Source: Paracoccus sphaerophysae (GTDB lineage: Bacteria > Pseudomonadota > Alphaproteobacteria > Rhodobacterales > Rhodobacteraceae). Taken from it: a DNA stretch of 64,000 nt. Shown one piece after another: positions 1 to 7,742 of the stretch (position 1 is the first letter of the stretch; each line of letters begins with the position of its first letter). The stretch lies in NCBI RefSeq assembly GCF_000763805.1, contig NZ_JRKS01000003.1, positions 1 to 64,000 of the forward strand, given 5' to 3'. The notes beneath the pieces were generated by a model. It searched no databases and was not told the origin of the DNA. It worked only from the letters and a program-made list of their open reading frames with translations. Both the position numbers and the translations under genes were made by a program.

Positions 1-102
1 GGCCCGCGCTTGACAACCGCCCCCGCCCGCTCGGCTTGCGGCGTTCCGGCGCAGCGGCGTGGCGCTGCTTGCGAAAAGCGCGGGCCGCTGCAACAAGGGC
101 GC

Positions 103-1164
103 ATGACCCAGGCTCCGCTTTCCCCCGCCAAACCCGCCAAGACCATTCTGCGCGCGCTGGCCGGCGAACGCCTGCCGACGCCGCCGATCTGGATGATGCG
201 GCAGGCGGGCCGCTATCTGCCCGAATACCGCGCCACCCGTGCCCAGGCCGGCGATTTCCTGTCGCTCTGCTACACGCCCGAGCTGGCGGCCGAGGTCACG
301 CTGCAGCCGATCCGGCGCTTTGGCTTCGACGCGGCGATCCTGTTCGCCGACATCCTGCTGATCCCGCAGGCCCTGGGCACCGATGTGTGGTTCGTGACCG
401 GCGAAGGACCGCGCCTGTCAACCGTGACGACCCCGGCGGGCGTTGCGGCGCTGCGCCCGGCCGACGCCGTCCACGACCGCCTCGCCCCGGTCTATGAAAC
501 GCTGCGCATCCTGCGCCGGGAACTGCCGGAGGAGACCACGCTGATCGGCTTTGCCGGCGCGCCCTGGACGGTCGCGACCTACATGATCGCCGGGCGCGGC
601 ACCAAGAATCAGGGCCCGGCCCACGCGCTGAAGGCCGCCGACCCCGAGACCTTCGCCGGGCTCATCGACCGCATCACCGACGCCACCATCGAATACCTGT
701 CGGCCCAGATCGAGGCCGGGGCCGAGGTCGTCAAGCTCTTTGACAGCTGGGCCGGCAGCCTGACCGGTCGCGACTTCGATGACTATGCGCTGGCCCCCGC
801 CCGGCGCATCATCGGCGCACTCAAGGCGCGCCACCCGTCGATCCCCGTCATCGCCTTCCCGCGCGAGGCGGGCGAGCGCTGTGTCGGCTTCGCCCGCGCG
901 ACCGGCGCGGACTGCATGGCGCTGGACAACTCGGTCGACGCCGCGTGGGCCGCCGCGCATGTCCAGACCGACGGCTGCGTCCAGGGCAACCTCGCGCCCG
1001 GGCACATGGTGACCGGAGGTCAGGCGCTGGTCGACGAGACCCGCCGAATCGTCCGCGCCTTCTCGCAGGGGCCGCATATCTTCAATCTCGGCCACGGGAT
1101 CACGCCGGACGCGGACCCCGACAACGTGGCGCTGATGGTCGAGACCGTGCGCGCCGGCGCCTGA
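103..1164 (+). CDS. hemE: Uroporphyrinogen decarboxylase
   Basis: Cytosolic haem-biosynthesis enzyme that removes four acetate carboxyls from uroporphyrinogen III to give coproporphyrinogen III. The 353-residue product matches the usual family length. It shows the N-terminal signature [17 protein letters not shown], then [14 protein letters not shown] and the C-terminal [16 protein letters not shown]. The frame is open upstream to a TTG at base 10, but that would add about 31 residues unlike the family, so the ATG before TQAPLSP is preferred. The EamA-type gene starts 4 bases after the stop and may be co-transcribed. hemF and hemN, for the next step of the pathway, are in the same window. The identification is confident; the start is moderately sure. 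Confidence 0.95.
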   Translation: MTQAPLSPAKPAKTILRALAGERLPTPPIWMMRQAGRYLPEYRATRAQAGDFLSLCYTPELAAEVTLQPIRRFGFDAAILFADILLIPQALGTDVWFVTGEGPRLSTVTTPAGVAALRPADAVHDRLAPVYETLRILRRELPEETTLIGFAGAPWTVATYMIAGRGTKNQGPAHALKAADPETFAGLIDRITDATIEYLSAQIEAGAEVVKLFDSWAGSLTGRDFDDYALAPARRIIGALKARHPSIPVIAFPREAGERCVGFARATGADCMALDNSVDAAWAAAHVQTDGCVQGNLAPGHMVTGGQALVDETRRIVRAFSQGPHIFNLGHGITPDADPDNVALMVETVRAGA

Positions 1165-1168
1165 CGGC

Positions 1169-2035
1169 GTGTGGGTCGCCGCCACCCTGATCGCGGCGCT
1201 GGCGCAGACCGGCCGCAACGCCGCGCAGGCGGGGCTGAGCGCGCGGCTGGGGACGATCGGCGCGACGGGCGTGCGGTTCCTGTTCGGCCTGCCCTTTGCG
1301 CTGCTGTTTCTGGCGCTGGTGTCGCTGTGGCAGCCCCTGCCCGCCATTCCCCCTCGGGCGCTGGCGTGGACCGCGGTCGGTGCCGCCGCGCAGATCGGGG
1401 CGACCGCGCTGATGCTGTCGGCGATGCAGCTGCGCGGCTTTGCCGTGGCGACGGCGCTGGTCAAGACCGAGCCGGTGACGCTCGCGCTGATGGGCGCGCT
1501 GGTCCTGGACGAGCGGCTGGGGCTTCAGCGAATGGGCGCGGTCCTGGTCGCGACGCTCGGCGTGCTCACCCTGTCGGGCACCAGCTGGCGCCGGGCCGGG
1601 ATGCTGCCGCTGGCGATCGCGGTGTCTGCCGGCGCGCTGTTCGGCCTGTCGGCGCTGGGGTTCCGTGGCGCGATCCTGTCGCTCGACACCGGCGGATACG
1701 TGGTTCGCGCCACGATTATTCTGGCCCTGTCGCTGGCCCTGCAAACGGCGATGGTCGGCGGCTGGCTGGCGCTGACCAACCGCGCCGCGCTGCGCGGGAT
1801 GGCGCAGGCCTGGCCCGAGTCGCTCGCGGCGGGGTTCCTGGGGGCGCTCGCCTCGCAATTCTGGTTCATCGGGTTTGCCCTCGCCCCGGCCGCCGATGTC
1901 CGCACCCTGGCGCTGGTCGAGGTCATCTTCGCCGCCGCCGTCTCGCGGCGCCGGCGCGAGACGATGGGCCTGCGCGAGATCGCCGGCATGGTGCTGATCC
2001 TCGTCGGTGTGGCGTGGCTGTTGCGGGCCGCCTGA
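1169..2035 (+). CDS. EamA/DMT-family membrane transporter
   Basis: A 288-residue integral inner-membrane protein with about ten hydrophobic segments arranged as two EamA-like repeats, typical of drug/metabolite exporters. A GTG start lies 4 bases after the hemE stop, suggesting translational coupling. The second half contains the conserved end-of-repeat pattern around ADVRTLALVEVIFAA followed by a basic loop and a last membrane helix (GMVLILVGVAWLL). The substrate cannot be read from the sequence. Placement after hemE might suggest a porphyrin-related substrate, but that is only inference. It ends 3 bases before the convergent hemF stop. Confidence 0.8.
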   Translation: MWVAATLIAALAQTGRNAAQAGLSARLGTIGATGVRFLFGLPFALLFLALVSLWQPLPAIPPRALAWTAVGAAAQIGATALMLSAMQLRGFAVATALVKTEPVTLALMGALVLDERLGLQRMGAVLVATLGVLTLSGTSWRRAGMLPLAIAVSAGALFGLSALGFRGAILSLDTGGYVVRATIILALSLALQTAMVGGWLALTNRAALRGMAQAWPESLAAGFLGALASQFWFIGFALAPAADVRTLALVEVIFAAAVSRRRRETMGLREIAGMVLILVGVAWLLRAA

Positions 2036-2038
2036 GCG

Positions 2039-2911
2039 TCAGACCCACTTCGCCAGCGGCGGCAGGCTCATCAGCACCGCATCGGGGTTGTGCCCGGTTT
2101 CCAGCCCGAATTTCGTGCCGCGGTCATAGACCAGGTTGTATTCGGCATAGAGCCCACGGTGGATCAGCTGCGCGTCCTTGTCCGCGTCCCTCCAGGGCTG
2201 CCCCATGCGCCGTCCGGCCAACGGCAGGAAGGCGGGCAGGAACGCCTCGCCCACCGCGCGGGTAAAGGCGAAATCCGCCGCCCAGTCGCCGGTACTCAAA
2301 TCGTCATAGAAGACCCCGCCGACCCCGCGGGCCCGGCCCCGGTGGGGGATGAAGAAATACTCGTCCGCCCAGGCCTTGAAGCGGTCATAGTAATCCGCGC
2401 CGTGCGGCCCGCAGGCAGCGCGCAGCGTGTCGTGGAAATGCGCCGTGTCCTCGGCATATTCCAGGCAGGGGTTCAGGTCCGACCCGCCCCCGAACCACCA
2501 GGCGCCCGGCGTCCAGAACATCCGCGTGTTCATGTGAACGGCGGGCGCATGCGGGTTCTGCATATGGGCGACGAGGCTGATGCCCGAGGCCCAGAAGCGC
2601 GGGTCCGCCTCGATCCCCGGCACGCCGCGCGCGGCCATCGCCCCTTGCGCGCGGGGGGCGAGCGTGCCGTGCACCTCGGACCAGTTCACGCCGACCTTTT
2701 CGAACACGCGGCCGCCGCGCATCACCGACATGATGCCGCCGCCGCCATCCTCGGCGCGGGCGGTCGGCGTCACCTCGAAGCGACCGGGGGGCGTGTCGGC
2801 GGTCGCGTCGGCGGGGGCCCGATCCTCCAGCGCCTCGAAGGCCGCGACGATGCGGTCGCGCAGTTCCCGAAACCATGCCGCGGCCTGGTGACGTTCCGCC
2901 GTCATCTCCAT
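2039..2911 (-). CDS. hemF: Oxygen-dependent coproporphyrinogen III oxidase
   Basis: Aerobic haem-biosynthesis enzyme that uses O2 to convert coproporphyrinogen III to protoporphyrinogen IX. The 290-residue product carries the HemF signature around WWFGGGSDLNP and the conserved YDRFKAWADEYFFIPHR and RGVGGVFYDDL blocks, ending in SLPPLAKWV. The ATG at 2911 (MEMTAERHQ) is chosen because AAAGG lies just upstream and the longer open frame before it is not HemF-like. An oxygen-independent counterpart, hemN, lies at 17.8 kb next to fnrL, so the organism appears equipped for both oxic and anoxic haem synthesis. Confidence 0.95.
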   Translation of the reverse strand: MEMTAERHQAAAWFRELRDRIVAAFEALEDRAPADATADTPPGRFEVTPTARAEDGGGGIMSVMRGGRVFEKVGVNWSEVHGTLAPRAQGAMAARGVPGIEADPRFWASGISLVAHMQNPHAPAVHMNTRMFWTPGAWWFGGGSDLNPCLEYAEDTAHFHDTLRAACGPHGADYYDRFKAWADEYFFIPHRGRARGVGGVFYDDLSTGDWAADFAFTRAVGEAFLPAFLPLAGRRMGQPWRDADKDAQLIHRGLYAEYNLVYDRGTKFGLETGHNPDAVLMSLPPLAKWV

Positions 2912-2990
2912 CGAATGCTGCCTTTCGTGATTTGCAAGCCGGCGGGGCGCCGCGCTAGGCTGGGTCCCGATCTGCTTAGAGGCGCGCCCG

Positions 2991-3404
2991 ATGACCCGCA
3001 ACCTGACCCTGACCCTGCTTGGCTGCCTGACGCTCGTCGCCTGCGGGACGCCGCAAGAGCAGTGCATCTCGCAGAATACCCGCGAATACCGCGTGGTCAG
3101 CAACCTGCTGCGCGAGGTCGAGGCGAACCTCGCCCGCGGCTATGCCTGGGAAGAACGCGAGGTGACCCGGACCGAGTGGCGCGATTGCCCGGTCGTGGTG
3201 CGCGACAAGGACGGCAACGCGCGCTGGATCGACCGCCCCTGCCTGCGCGACGTCTCGGATACGGAACGCTACCGTGTGGCGATAGACCCCGCCGCGGAAC
3301 GGCGCAAGGCGGACAACCTGCGTCAGCGCCGCGCCGCGCTGAGCGCGCAGGCCGACGAGGCCGTCCGCGCCTGCCGCGCCGCCTATCCCGAAGAGCGACG
3401 CTGA
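2991..3404 (+). CDS. Small predicted lipoprotein, unknown function
   Basis: A 137-residue protein with a signal peptide ending in the lipobox LVAC, so the mature protein probably starts at Cys18 and is lipid-anchored. The mature part is charged, has three further Cys-containing motifs (EQC, RDCP, RPCLRD) and ends in an Arg/Ala-rich segment that is probably helical. It is divergent from hemF, whose start is 79 bases away, and its stop nearly touches that of rsmC. No family is recognised with confidence. The lipobox and clean start make it likely to be a real gene. Confidence 0.75.
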   Translation: MTRNLTLTLLGCLTLVACGTPQEQCISQNTREYRVVSNLLREVEANLARGYAWEEREVTRTEWRDCPVVVRDKDGNARWIDRPCLRDVSDTERYRVAIDPAAERRKADNLRQRRAALSAQADEAVRACRAAYPEERR

Positions 3405-3405
3405 C

Positions 3406-4398
3406 TTAGCGCCCGCGGGCGGATTTCCGGCCGGCGCGACCGGCGCCGGTCGCCTCGATCAGCTTGAAGCGGTTGTCGCCGCCAACTTCGGTCACCTCGG
3501 CGAAGTGTTCGGTCAGCACCGCCTCATAGGGCAGGTGCCGGTTGGCGACCATCCAAAGCCGCCCGGCCCCGGTCAGCAGGCCCGCGGCGGCCCGAATGAA
3601 CCGCGCGCCCAGATGCGGATCGGCGGCGCGGCCGGCATGGAAGGGCGGGTTCATCACCACGCCGTTCACCGGGTCGGGCAGGCGGAACGCCGTCGCGTCG
3701 GCCCAGTGAAACTGCGCCCGCGGATCGGTGACGTTGCGCCGCGCGCAGTCCAGCGCGGCATGGTCGGATTCGACCAGATGGACGACCTCGACACCCGGGC
3801 GCGACAGGATCTGCGCCGCCAGCCAGCCCCACCCCGCGCCCAGATCGACGACGCGGGTCGGCATCCGGTCCGGCAGATGGGCGGCCAGCAGCTGCGAACC
3901 GGGGTCCGGCCCATCGGCCGAGAACACGCCGGGCAGGGTCACGAAGTTACCGACCCGCGTTTCCGCCGCCGCCCATTCTTGCGGCAGCCAGTCCCCCTCG
4001 GGGACCGTTACCCGAAAGATCTTGCCATGCGCCTTCGACCGCACGTCCTCGACCGGACCCAACGCCCGCAGATCCTTGAGCATCGCGTCGACGCCGTCGG
4101 TCTTCTGCCCGTCGATCCACAGCGTCGCGCCGGGGGGCAGGGCGGCGGCGGCAGCGGCGACGCTCGCACGCGCCTCGGCCCGGGCCCGCGGCAGGATCAC
4201 GACCGCGCCGTCGGCGGGGCCATCGACCGCGACGAGGGTGCGGAACCCCTGCGCGGCAACGGCGTCATGGGCCGGTTTCTGCCGCTGGACGACCACGGTG
4301 CGCGCGGGATCGAAGGACGCGACGTCGCCCGCCCCGGCGCCGATCACCAGCAGCCGGCCCTCTGGCGGGTCGACCTGCTCCAGCCGCGAACCGGCCAT
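3406..4398 (-). CDS. rsmC: RsmC-like class I SAM methyltransferase
   Basis: Predicted 16S rRNA (guanine-N2)-methyltransferase of the RsmC/RlmG type, 330 residues. The N-terminal half is a degenerate methyltransferase-like domain. The C-terminal half has the SAM-binding motif VVDLGAGWGW at about residue 186 and the catalytic NPPFH motif at about residue 250, characteristic of N2-guanine rRNA methyltransferases. The basic tail ends in RAGRKSARGR. Its start abuts the clpS stop with no gap, so the two are probably one transcript. Whether it modifies G1207 or G1835 cannot be told from sequence alone; RsmC is the closer fit by architecture. Confidence 0.85.
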   Translation of the reverse strand: MAGSRLEQVDPPEGRLLVIGAGAGDVASFDPARTVVVQRQKPAHDAVAAQGFRTLVAVDGPADGAVVILPRARAEARASVAAAAAALPPGATLWIDGQKTDGVDAMLKDLRALGPVEDVRSKAHGKIFRVTVPEGDWLPQEWAAAETRVGNFVTLPGVFSADGPDPGSQLLAAHLPDRMPTRVVDLGAGWGWLAAQILSRPGVEVVHLVESDHAALDCARRNVTDPRAQFHWADATAFRLPDPVNGVVMNPPFHAGRAADPHLGARFIRAAAGLLTGAGRLWMVANRHLPYEAVLTEHFAEVTEVGGDNRFKLIEATGAGRAGRKSARGR

Positions 4399-4749
4399 CT
4401 ATTCCTTTTCCATCGTGCATTGCAGCGGGTGCTGCTGGCGGCGCGCAAGCTCCATCACCTGCGCCACCTTGGTTTCCGCGATCTCGTGCGAGAACACGCC
4501 CACCACCGCGACCCCCTTGCGATGCACGGTCAGCATGACCTCGATCGCCTGCGCGTGGGTCATGCCGAACAGCCGTTCCAGGATGTGCACGACAAACTCC
4601 ATCGGTGTGAAATCGTCGTTCAACAGCAACACCTTGTAAAGCGGCGGCCGCTGCGTCCGGGGTTTGGTCTTGACCGCCAGATCGACGTCCTCGTCGTTGC
4701 GCGACGGGGGATCGGAAAGGCGGAACGGAGGGGCGAAGGACGGGGTCAC
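4399..4749 (-). CDS. clpS: ClpS, adaptor of the ClpAP protease
   Basis: Adaptor that binds proteins with N-degron residues and delivers them to ClpA. The 116-residue product has an acidic, disordered N-terminus and the ClpS core [33 protein letters not shown] and [12 protein letters not shown]. The [10 protein letters not shown] segment forms the N-end residue pocket. A GTG start is used because the only in-frame Met before the core lies inside the pocket motif. It is immediately upstream of rsmC. The clpA partner is not in this window. Confidence 0.93.
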   Translation of the reverse strand: MTPSFAPPFRLSDPPSRNDEDVDLAVKTKPRTQRPPLYKVLLLNDDFTPMEFVVHILERLFGMTHAQAIEVMLTVHRKGVAVVGVFSHEIAETKVAQVMELARRQQHPLQCTMEKE

Positions 4750-4887
4750 GCGGTTCGGTCCTGCAGACTTGGGGCCAAGGCCCGATCAGCGGGCAATATA
4801 GGGATTGTGGCGAGCAAGAAAAGTCCGCCAACCGCGGCGCGGCGCCGCCGATCGCGAGATTTCCCGAGAATCGAGTAAAATACGCGG

Positions 4888-4916
4888 TTCACGCCCGGAA
4901 AGCCGCGTGCTATTGT
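4888..4916 (+). promoter_or_regulatory. Predicted sigma-70-type promoter of the carboxypeptidase gene
   Basis: TTCACG at 4888-4893 and TATTGT at 4911-4916 are separated by exactly 17 bases; each matches 4 of 6 consensus positions. Transcription would begin near 4922, almost on the first in-frame ATG (4927). This favours the GTG at 4978, which leaves a leader of about 55 bases. Read directly from the sequence; function not tested. Confidence 0.4.
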
Positions 4917-4977
4917 CGGTTCATTAATGAAGGACGTGCATAAAGAACGCGTCCGCGAGGCAGAAGAGACCGGGGTA

Positions 4978-6627
4978 GTGAACAGAATCTATCGAACCCT
5001 CATCGCAGGGTGGCTTGTCGTCATGGGCATGATGGTGCCGATGGTCGCCTCTGCCGCCCCGTTCGCCGCGTTCGTCATGGACGGGCGGACCGGCAAGGAA
5101 ATCTATTCGCAGAACGCGGATGCGCGGCTGCACCCCGCCTCGCTGACCAAGATGATGACGCTGTACATGGCCTTCACCGCCATCGAGCGTGGCCAGGTGC
5201 GGCTGGATTCCCGCTTTACGGTGACCCAGCACGCCGCCTCGCAGCCGCCGTCGCGCCTGGGGCTGCGCCCCGGCCAGCAGATCGAGCTGCGCTATCTGAT
5301 CCGCGCCGCGGCGGTGAAATCCGCCAACGACGCGGCCACCGTCATCGCCGAAGGACTGGCCGGGTCCGAATCCCAGTTCGGGGCGCAGATGACCGGCATG
5401 GCGCGGGCACTGGGGATGCGGAGCTCGAACTTCCGCAACGCCAACGGGCTGACGCAGGACGGGCATTATTCCTCGGCCCGCGATCTCAGCATCCTCGGCC
5501 GGCGGCTGTTCTACGATTTCCCCCAGTATTATTCGATCTTCTCACGGCGCAGCGCGGATGCGGGCGTCGCCATGGTCGCCAGCACCAACAAGCGCTTCCT
5601 GGACAGCTATCCGGGCGCGGACGGGATCAAGACCGGTTACACGCGGGCCGCAGGGTTCAACCTGACGGCGTCGGCGCAGCGCGGGTCCAAGCGCATCATC
5701 GCCACGGTGATGGGCGGGCAGTCGACCGCCCAGCGCAACGCGGTGATGGCCCAGCTGCTGGACGCGGGATTTGGCCGCGCGCCGGCGCAGGTGCGCGAAA
5801 TCCGCCCGGCAGCGCCGGCCTATCTGGTCGAAAAGAAGCGCTCGGTGAAGGTTGCCCGGGTCGAACCGGCACCGCAGGTCGTGGTATCGGCACGGCCGGT
5901 GCGCGGCTCGACGGTCGTCGTGGAACCCGCACGGCGCGCGGCGCCGGCGAAAGTCCTTTCGCAGGCCCCGGACGTGGAAGCCGTCGCCGTGGCCAGGGCG
6001 GTCGCCGACAGCGTCGATCCCTCGCGCCCGTCGCGTCGGCCCAAGGTTGCCGCGGCTGCGGCGGTGACCCCCGCCGAAACGGACGCGGCTGCGGCGGATC
6101 CGCTTCCTGACCGCAAGGTCGCGTCGCCCGAGGGCAACCGGCCGTCGCGGGCCCCGCGTCGTGCCGAGGCCGTCCAGACCGCCTCGACCGAGGGCAAGGC
6201 CGCCAAGGCCAAGGCGCCGCGCCCGATGGGCTCGACCTTCGCGGCCGAGACGCCGGCCAAGGGATCCCGCCTTGCGAGTTCGGACAAGCCCGCGCGCAAG
6301 TCGGAAGCGGTGATCATCGCGGCGATGGAGGAAGAGGGCGACCGGTCCGAGCCCGAGGCGACCGAGATCGTCTCGCGTCCCTCGACCAAGGGCCGCGGCA
6401 AGTTCGCCATCAACATCGGCCGCTTCAAGACCAAGGCCGAGGCCGAACAGCTGCTGCTGCGCATCGCGCTGCAGGAGAGCGCTGTTCTGGACAGCGCCGC
6501 GCGCCGGGTGGGCAACACCAAGCGCGGGTGGGAGGCCAACTTCACCGGCCTGACCCGCGACGCGGCGCACCTCGCCTGCGACAAGCTGGCCGCGCGGTCG
6601 CAGAAATGCAGCGTGTTGGGCAACTGA
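4978..6627 (+). CDS. D-alanyl-D-alanine carboxypeptidase (S11) with C-terminal SPOR domain
   Basis: Periplasmic penicillin-binding protein that trims the terminal D-Ala of peptidoglycan stem peptides. From the GTG start there are 549 residues: a signal peptide cleaved near ASAAP, then the S11 catalytic domain with SLTK (nucleophile Ser and Lys, about residue 55), SAN (about 116) and KTG (about 221). A long Ala/Pro/Arg-rich linker follows, and a SPOR domain (FAINIGRFKTKAEAEQLL) occupies the last 75 residues and would bind denuded glycan at the division site. An in-frame ATG at 4927 would add 17 charged residues and lacks a Shine-Dalgarno sequence, so GTG 4978 is preferred. A strong terminator follows. 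Confidence 0.9.
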   Translation: MNRIYRTLIAGWLVVMGMMVPMVASAAPFAAFVMDGRTGKEIYSQNADARLHPASLTKMMTLYMAFTAIERGQVRLDSRFTVTQHAASQPPSRLGLRPGQQIELRYLIRAAAVKSANDAATVIAEGLAGSESQFGAQMTGMARALGMRSSNFRNANGLTQDGHYSSARDLSILGRRLFYDFPQYYSIFSRRSADAGVAMVASTNKRFLDSYPGADGIKTGYTRAAGFNLTASAQRGSKRIIATVMGGQSTAQRNAVMAQLLDAGFGRAPAQVREIRPAAPAYLVEKKRSVKVARVEPAPQVVVSARPVRGSTVVVEPARRAAPAKVLSQAPDVEAVAVARAVADSVDPSRPSRRPKVAAAAAVTPAETDAAAADPLPDRKVASPEGNRPSRAPRRAEAVQTASTEGKAAKAKAPRPMGSTFAAETPAKGSRLASSDKPARKSEAVIIAAMEEEGDRSEPEATEIVSRPSTKGRGKFAINIGRFKTKAEAEQLLLRIALQESAVLDSAARRVGNTKRGWEANFTGLTRDAAHLACDKLAARSQKCSVLGN

Positions 6628-6675
6628 GGCGCCGGCGCGGCTGCCAGGTGGTCGGGGCGCTAAACGGACGACGCA

Positions 6676-6701
6676 AGGCCCGGGTCCTCCCGGGCCTTTT
6701 T
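6676..6701 (+). terminator. Rho-independent terminator after the carboxypeptidase gene
   Basis: A perfect 9-bp stem, AGGCCCGGG (6676-6684) and CCCGGGCCT (6689-6697), has a TCCT loop and is followed by a run of T. It lies 49 bases after the carboxypeptidase stop and should end that transcript. Confidence 0.85.
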
Positions 6702-7583
6702 GCTGGGCAGCCGCGATGCGGCTCCGCCGGTTCGCGCGGCGCGCGGCGCAATACGTGGGATGCAAGGCCGTCCCCCATGGCCACTGTCATATCCACGTTC
6801 TGAGATCGAGCGACCGCCACGGAACGCGTGCCAGACGATCGATCGTGCCTTGTCTGACAGATTGGTCGCGGCGCATCGAACAGGGGATGCTACGAGACCA
6901 AAGTCGATATCTTCGACCTAGGTAGATATGCGCTATTGCAGTCCAGGACACCGGCGCGGCCCGCCGTGATGCTGACCGCCTCCCGCTGCCGGGTTGACGG
7001 CACGAGACCTAGCTACAGGACGCGCTTAGTTGGCGAGTGGGGAAGATCGACGGTCTGGGAAGGAGCCACGGATGCTGCCACAAGGGAGGCTGCTGGGCCA
7101 TCCTCGCTACGGAAGAATGAGCCGACGATCCCACCGGCTGCTAAGCAAGTCACGCGTGGGCGCTTGGCGCCTCCCCACGAGGGATTGGGCAGACGATGCC
7201 GCGAGCAGTAGCAGCATATTGCCGCCTCATCCCGGCAGCTTGGCAAAGGGCATGGTTGCGCACGCAATATTCAGCACGCCGGGTTCTGCTGCAGGTCGCA
7301 ACGTTCGCGCTCGAATGCCAGGAACCAGCACGGCAACTTCATCGGCACGTCGTTCGGGTCCGAGCTGTTCGACACCGCCGGACATCCCCTCTCAAACCGT
7401 CGTGGTGGCGTTCAGCATGTCCGCCGGGCTGGTGCACGGAGGACTGCCGCACCGTATCTCCCGAGGGACCGGCGCAACTCTATTCCCGAACCGCTCTTCG
7501 AGCATGGGCAGAACCCGGCTGCCGCGATCTCGCTGTAGATGAAGCCAGAACAGAACGCGCGGCCCGGCTCGCCACCACTCTCC
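6702..7583. other. Gene-poor stretch, no credible coding sequence
   Basis: About 880 bases between the terminator of the carboxypeptidase gene and the end of ccoS. Base composition is visibly less G+C-rich than the flanks. Open frames on both strands are short, mutually overlapping, Arg/Ser-rich and lack family motifs. One minus-strand frame ending at 7227 reads like protein (LNIACATMPFAKLPG before its stop) but is closed after about 55 codons. This could be a decayed gene or mobile-element remnant, but no transposase motif, terminal repeat or RNA gene is recognised. Confidence 0.4.
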
Positions 7584-7742
7584 CTACGGCTTCGGCCGGT
7601 CGTCCCATTCGTCGCTGAGGATCCGCTCGGCGTCGCCCTTGGGGTCCTCGTATTGCCGGTTGCGCAGCGACCACAGGAACGCCAGCAGCCCCAGCGCGCC
7701 AAGCCCGAGCGAGGCCGGAATGAGGAAAACCAGCACCTCCAT
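7584..7742 (-). CDS. ccoS: CcoS, small cbb3 oxidase maturation protein
   Basis: A 52-residue single-pass membrane protein. It has a short N-terminal hydrophobic helix (VLVFLIPASLGLGALGLLAF), then the conserved WSLRNRQYEDPKGDAERIL motif and an acidic tail. CcoS is needed for inserting haem and copper cofactors into cbb3 oxidase. Its ATG overlaps the ccoI stop by one base (TGATG), which indicates translational coupling, and it is the last gene of the ccoGHIS series. It is small enough to be missed by length-filtered gene calling, but the family motif and operon position make the call firm. Confidence 0.92.
   Translation of the reverse strand: MEVLVFLIPASLGLGALGLLAFLWSLRNRQYEDPKGDAERILSDEWDDRPKP

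Noticed and set aside
10-102. N-terminal extension of hemE from a TTG
   Set aside because: The residues are Cys/Arg-rich and unlike the family; the ATG at 103 starts directly before the conserved block.
7013-7618. Several short frames in the 6.7-7.6 kb stretch
   Set aside because: They overlap on both strands, are Ser/Arg-rich, have no ribosome site or motif, and none continues through the protein-like fragments.
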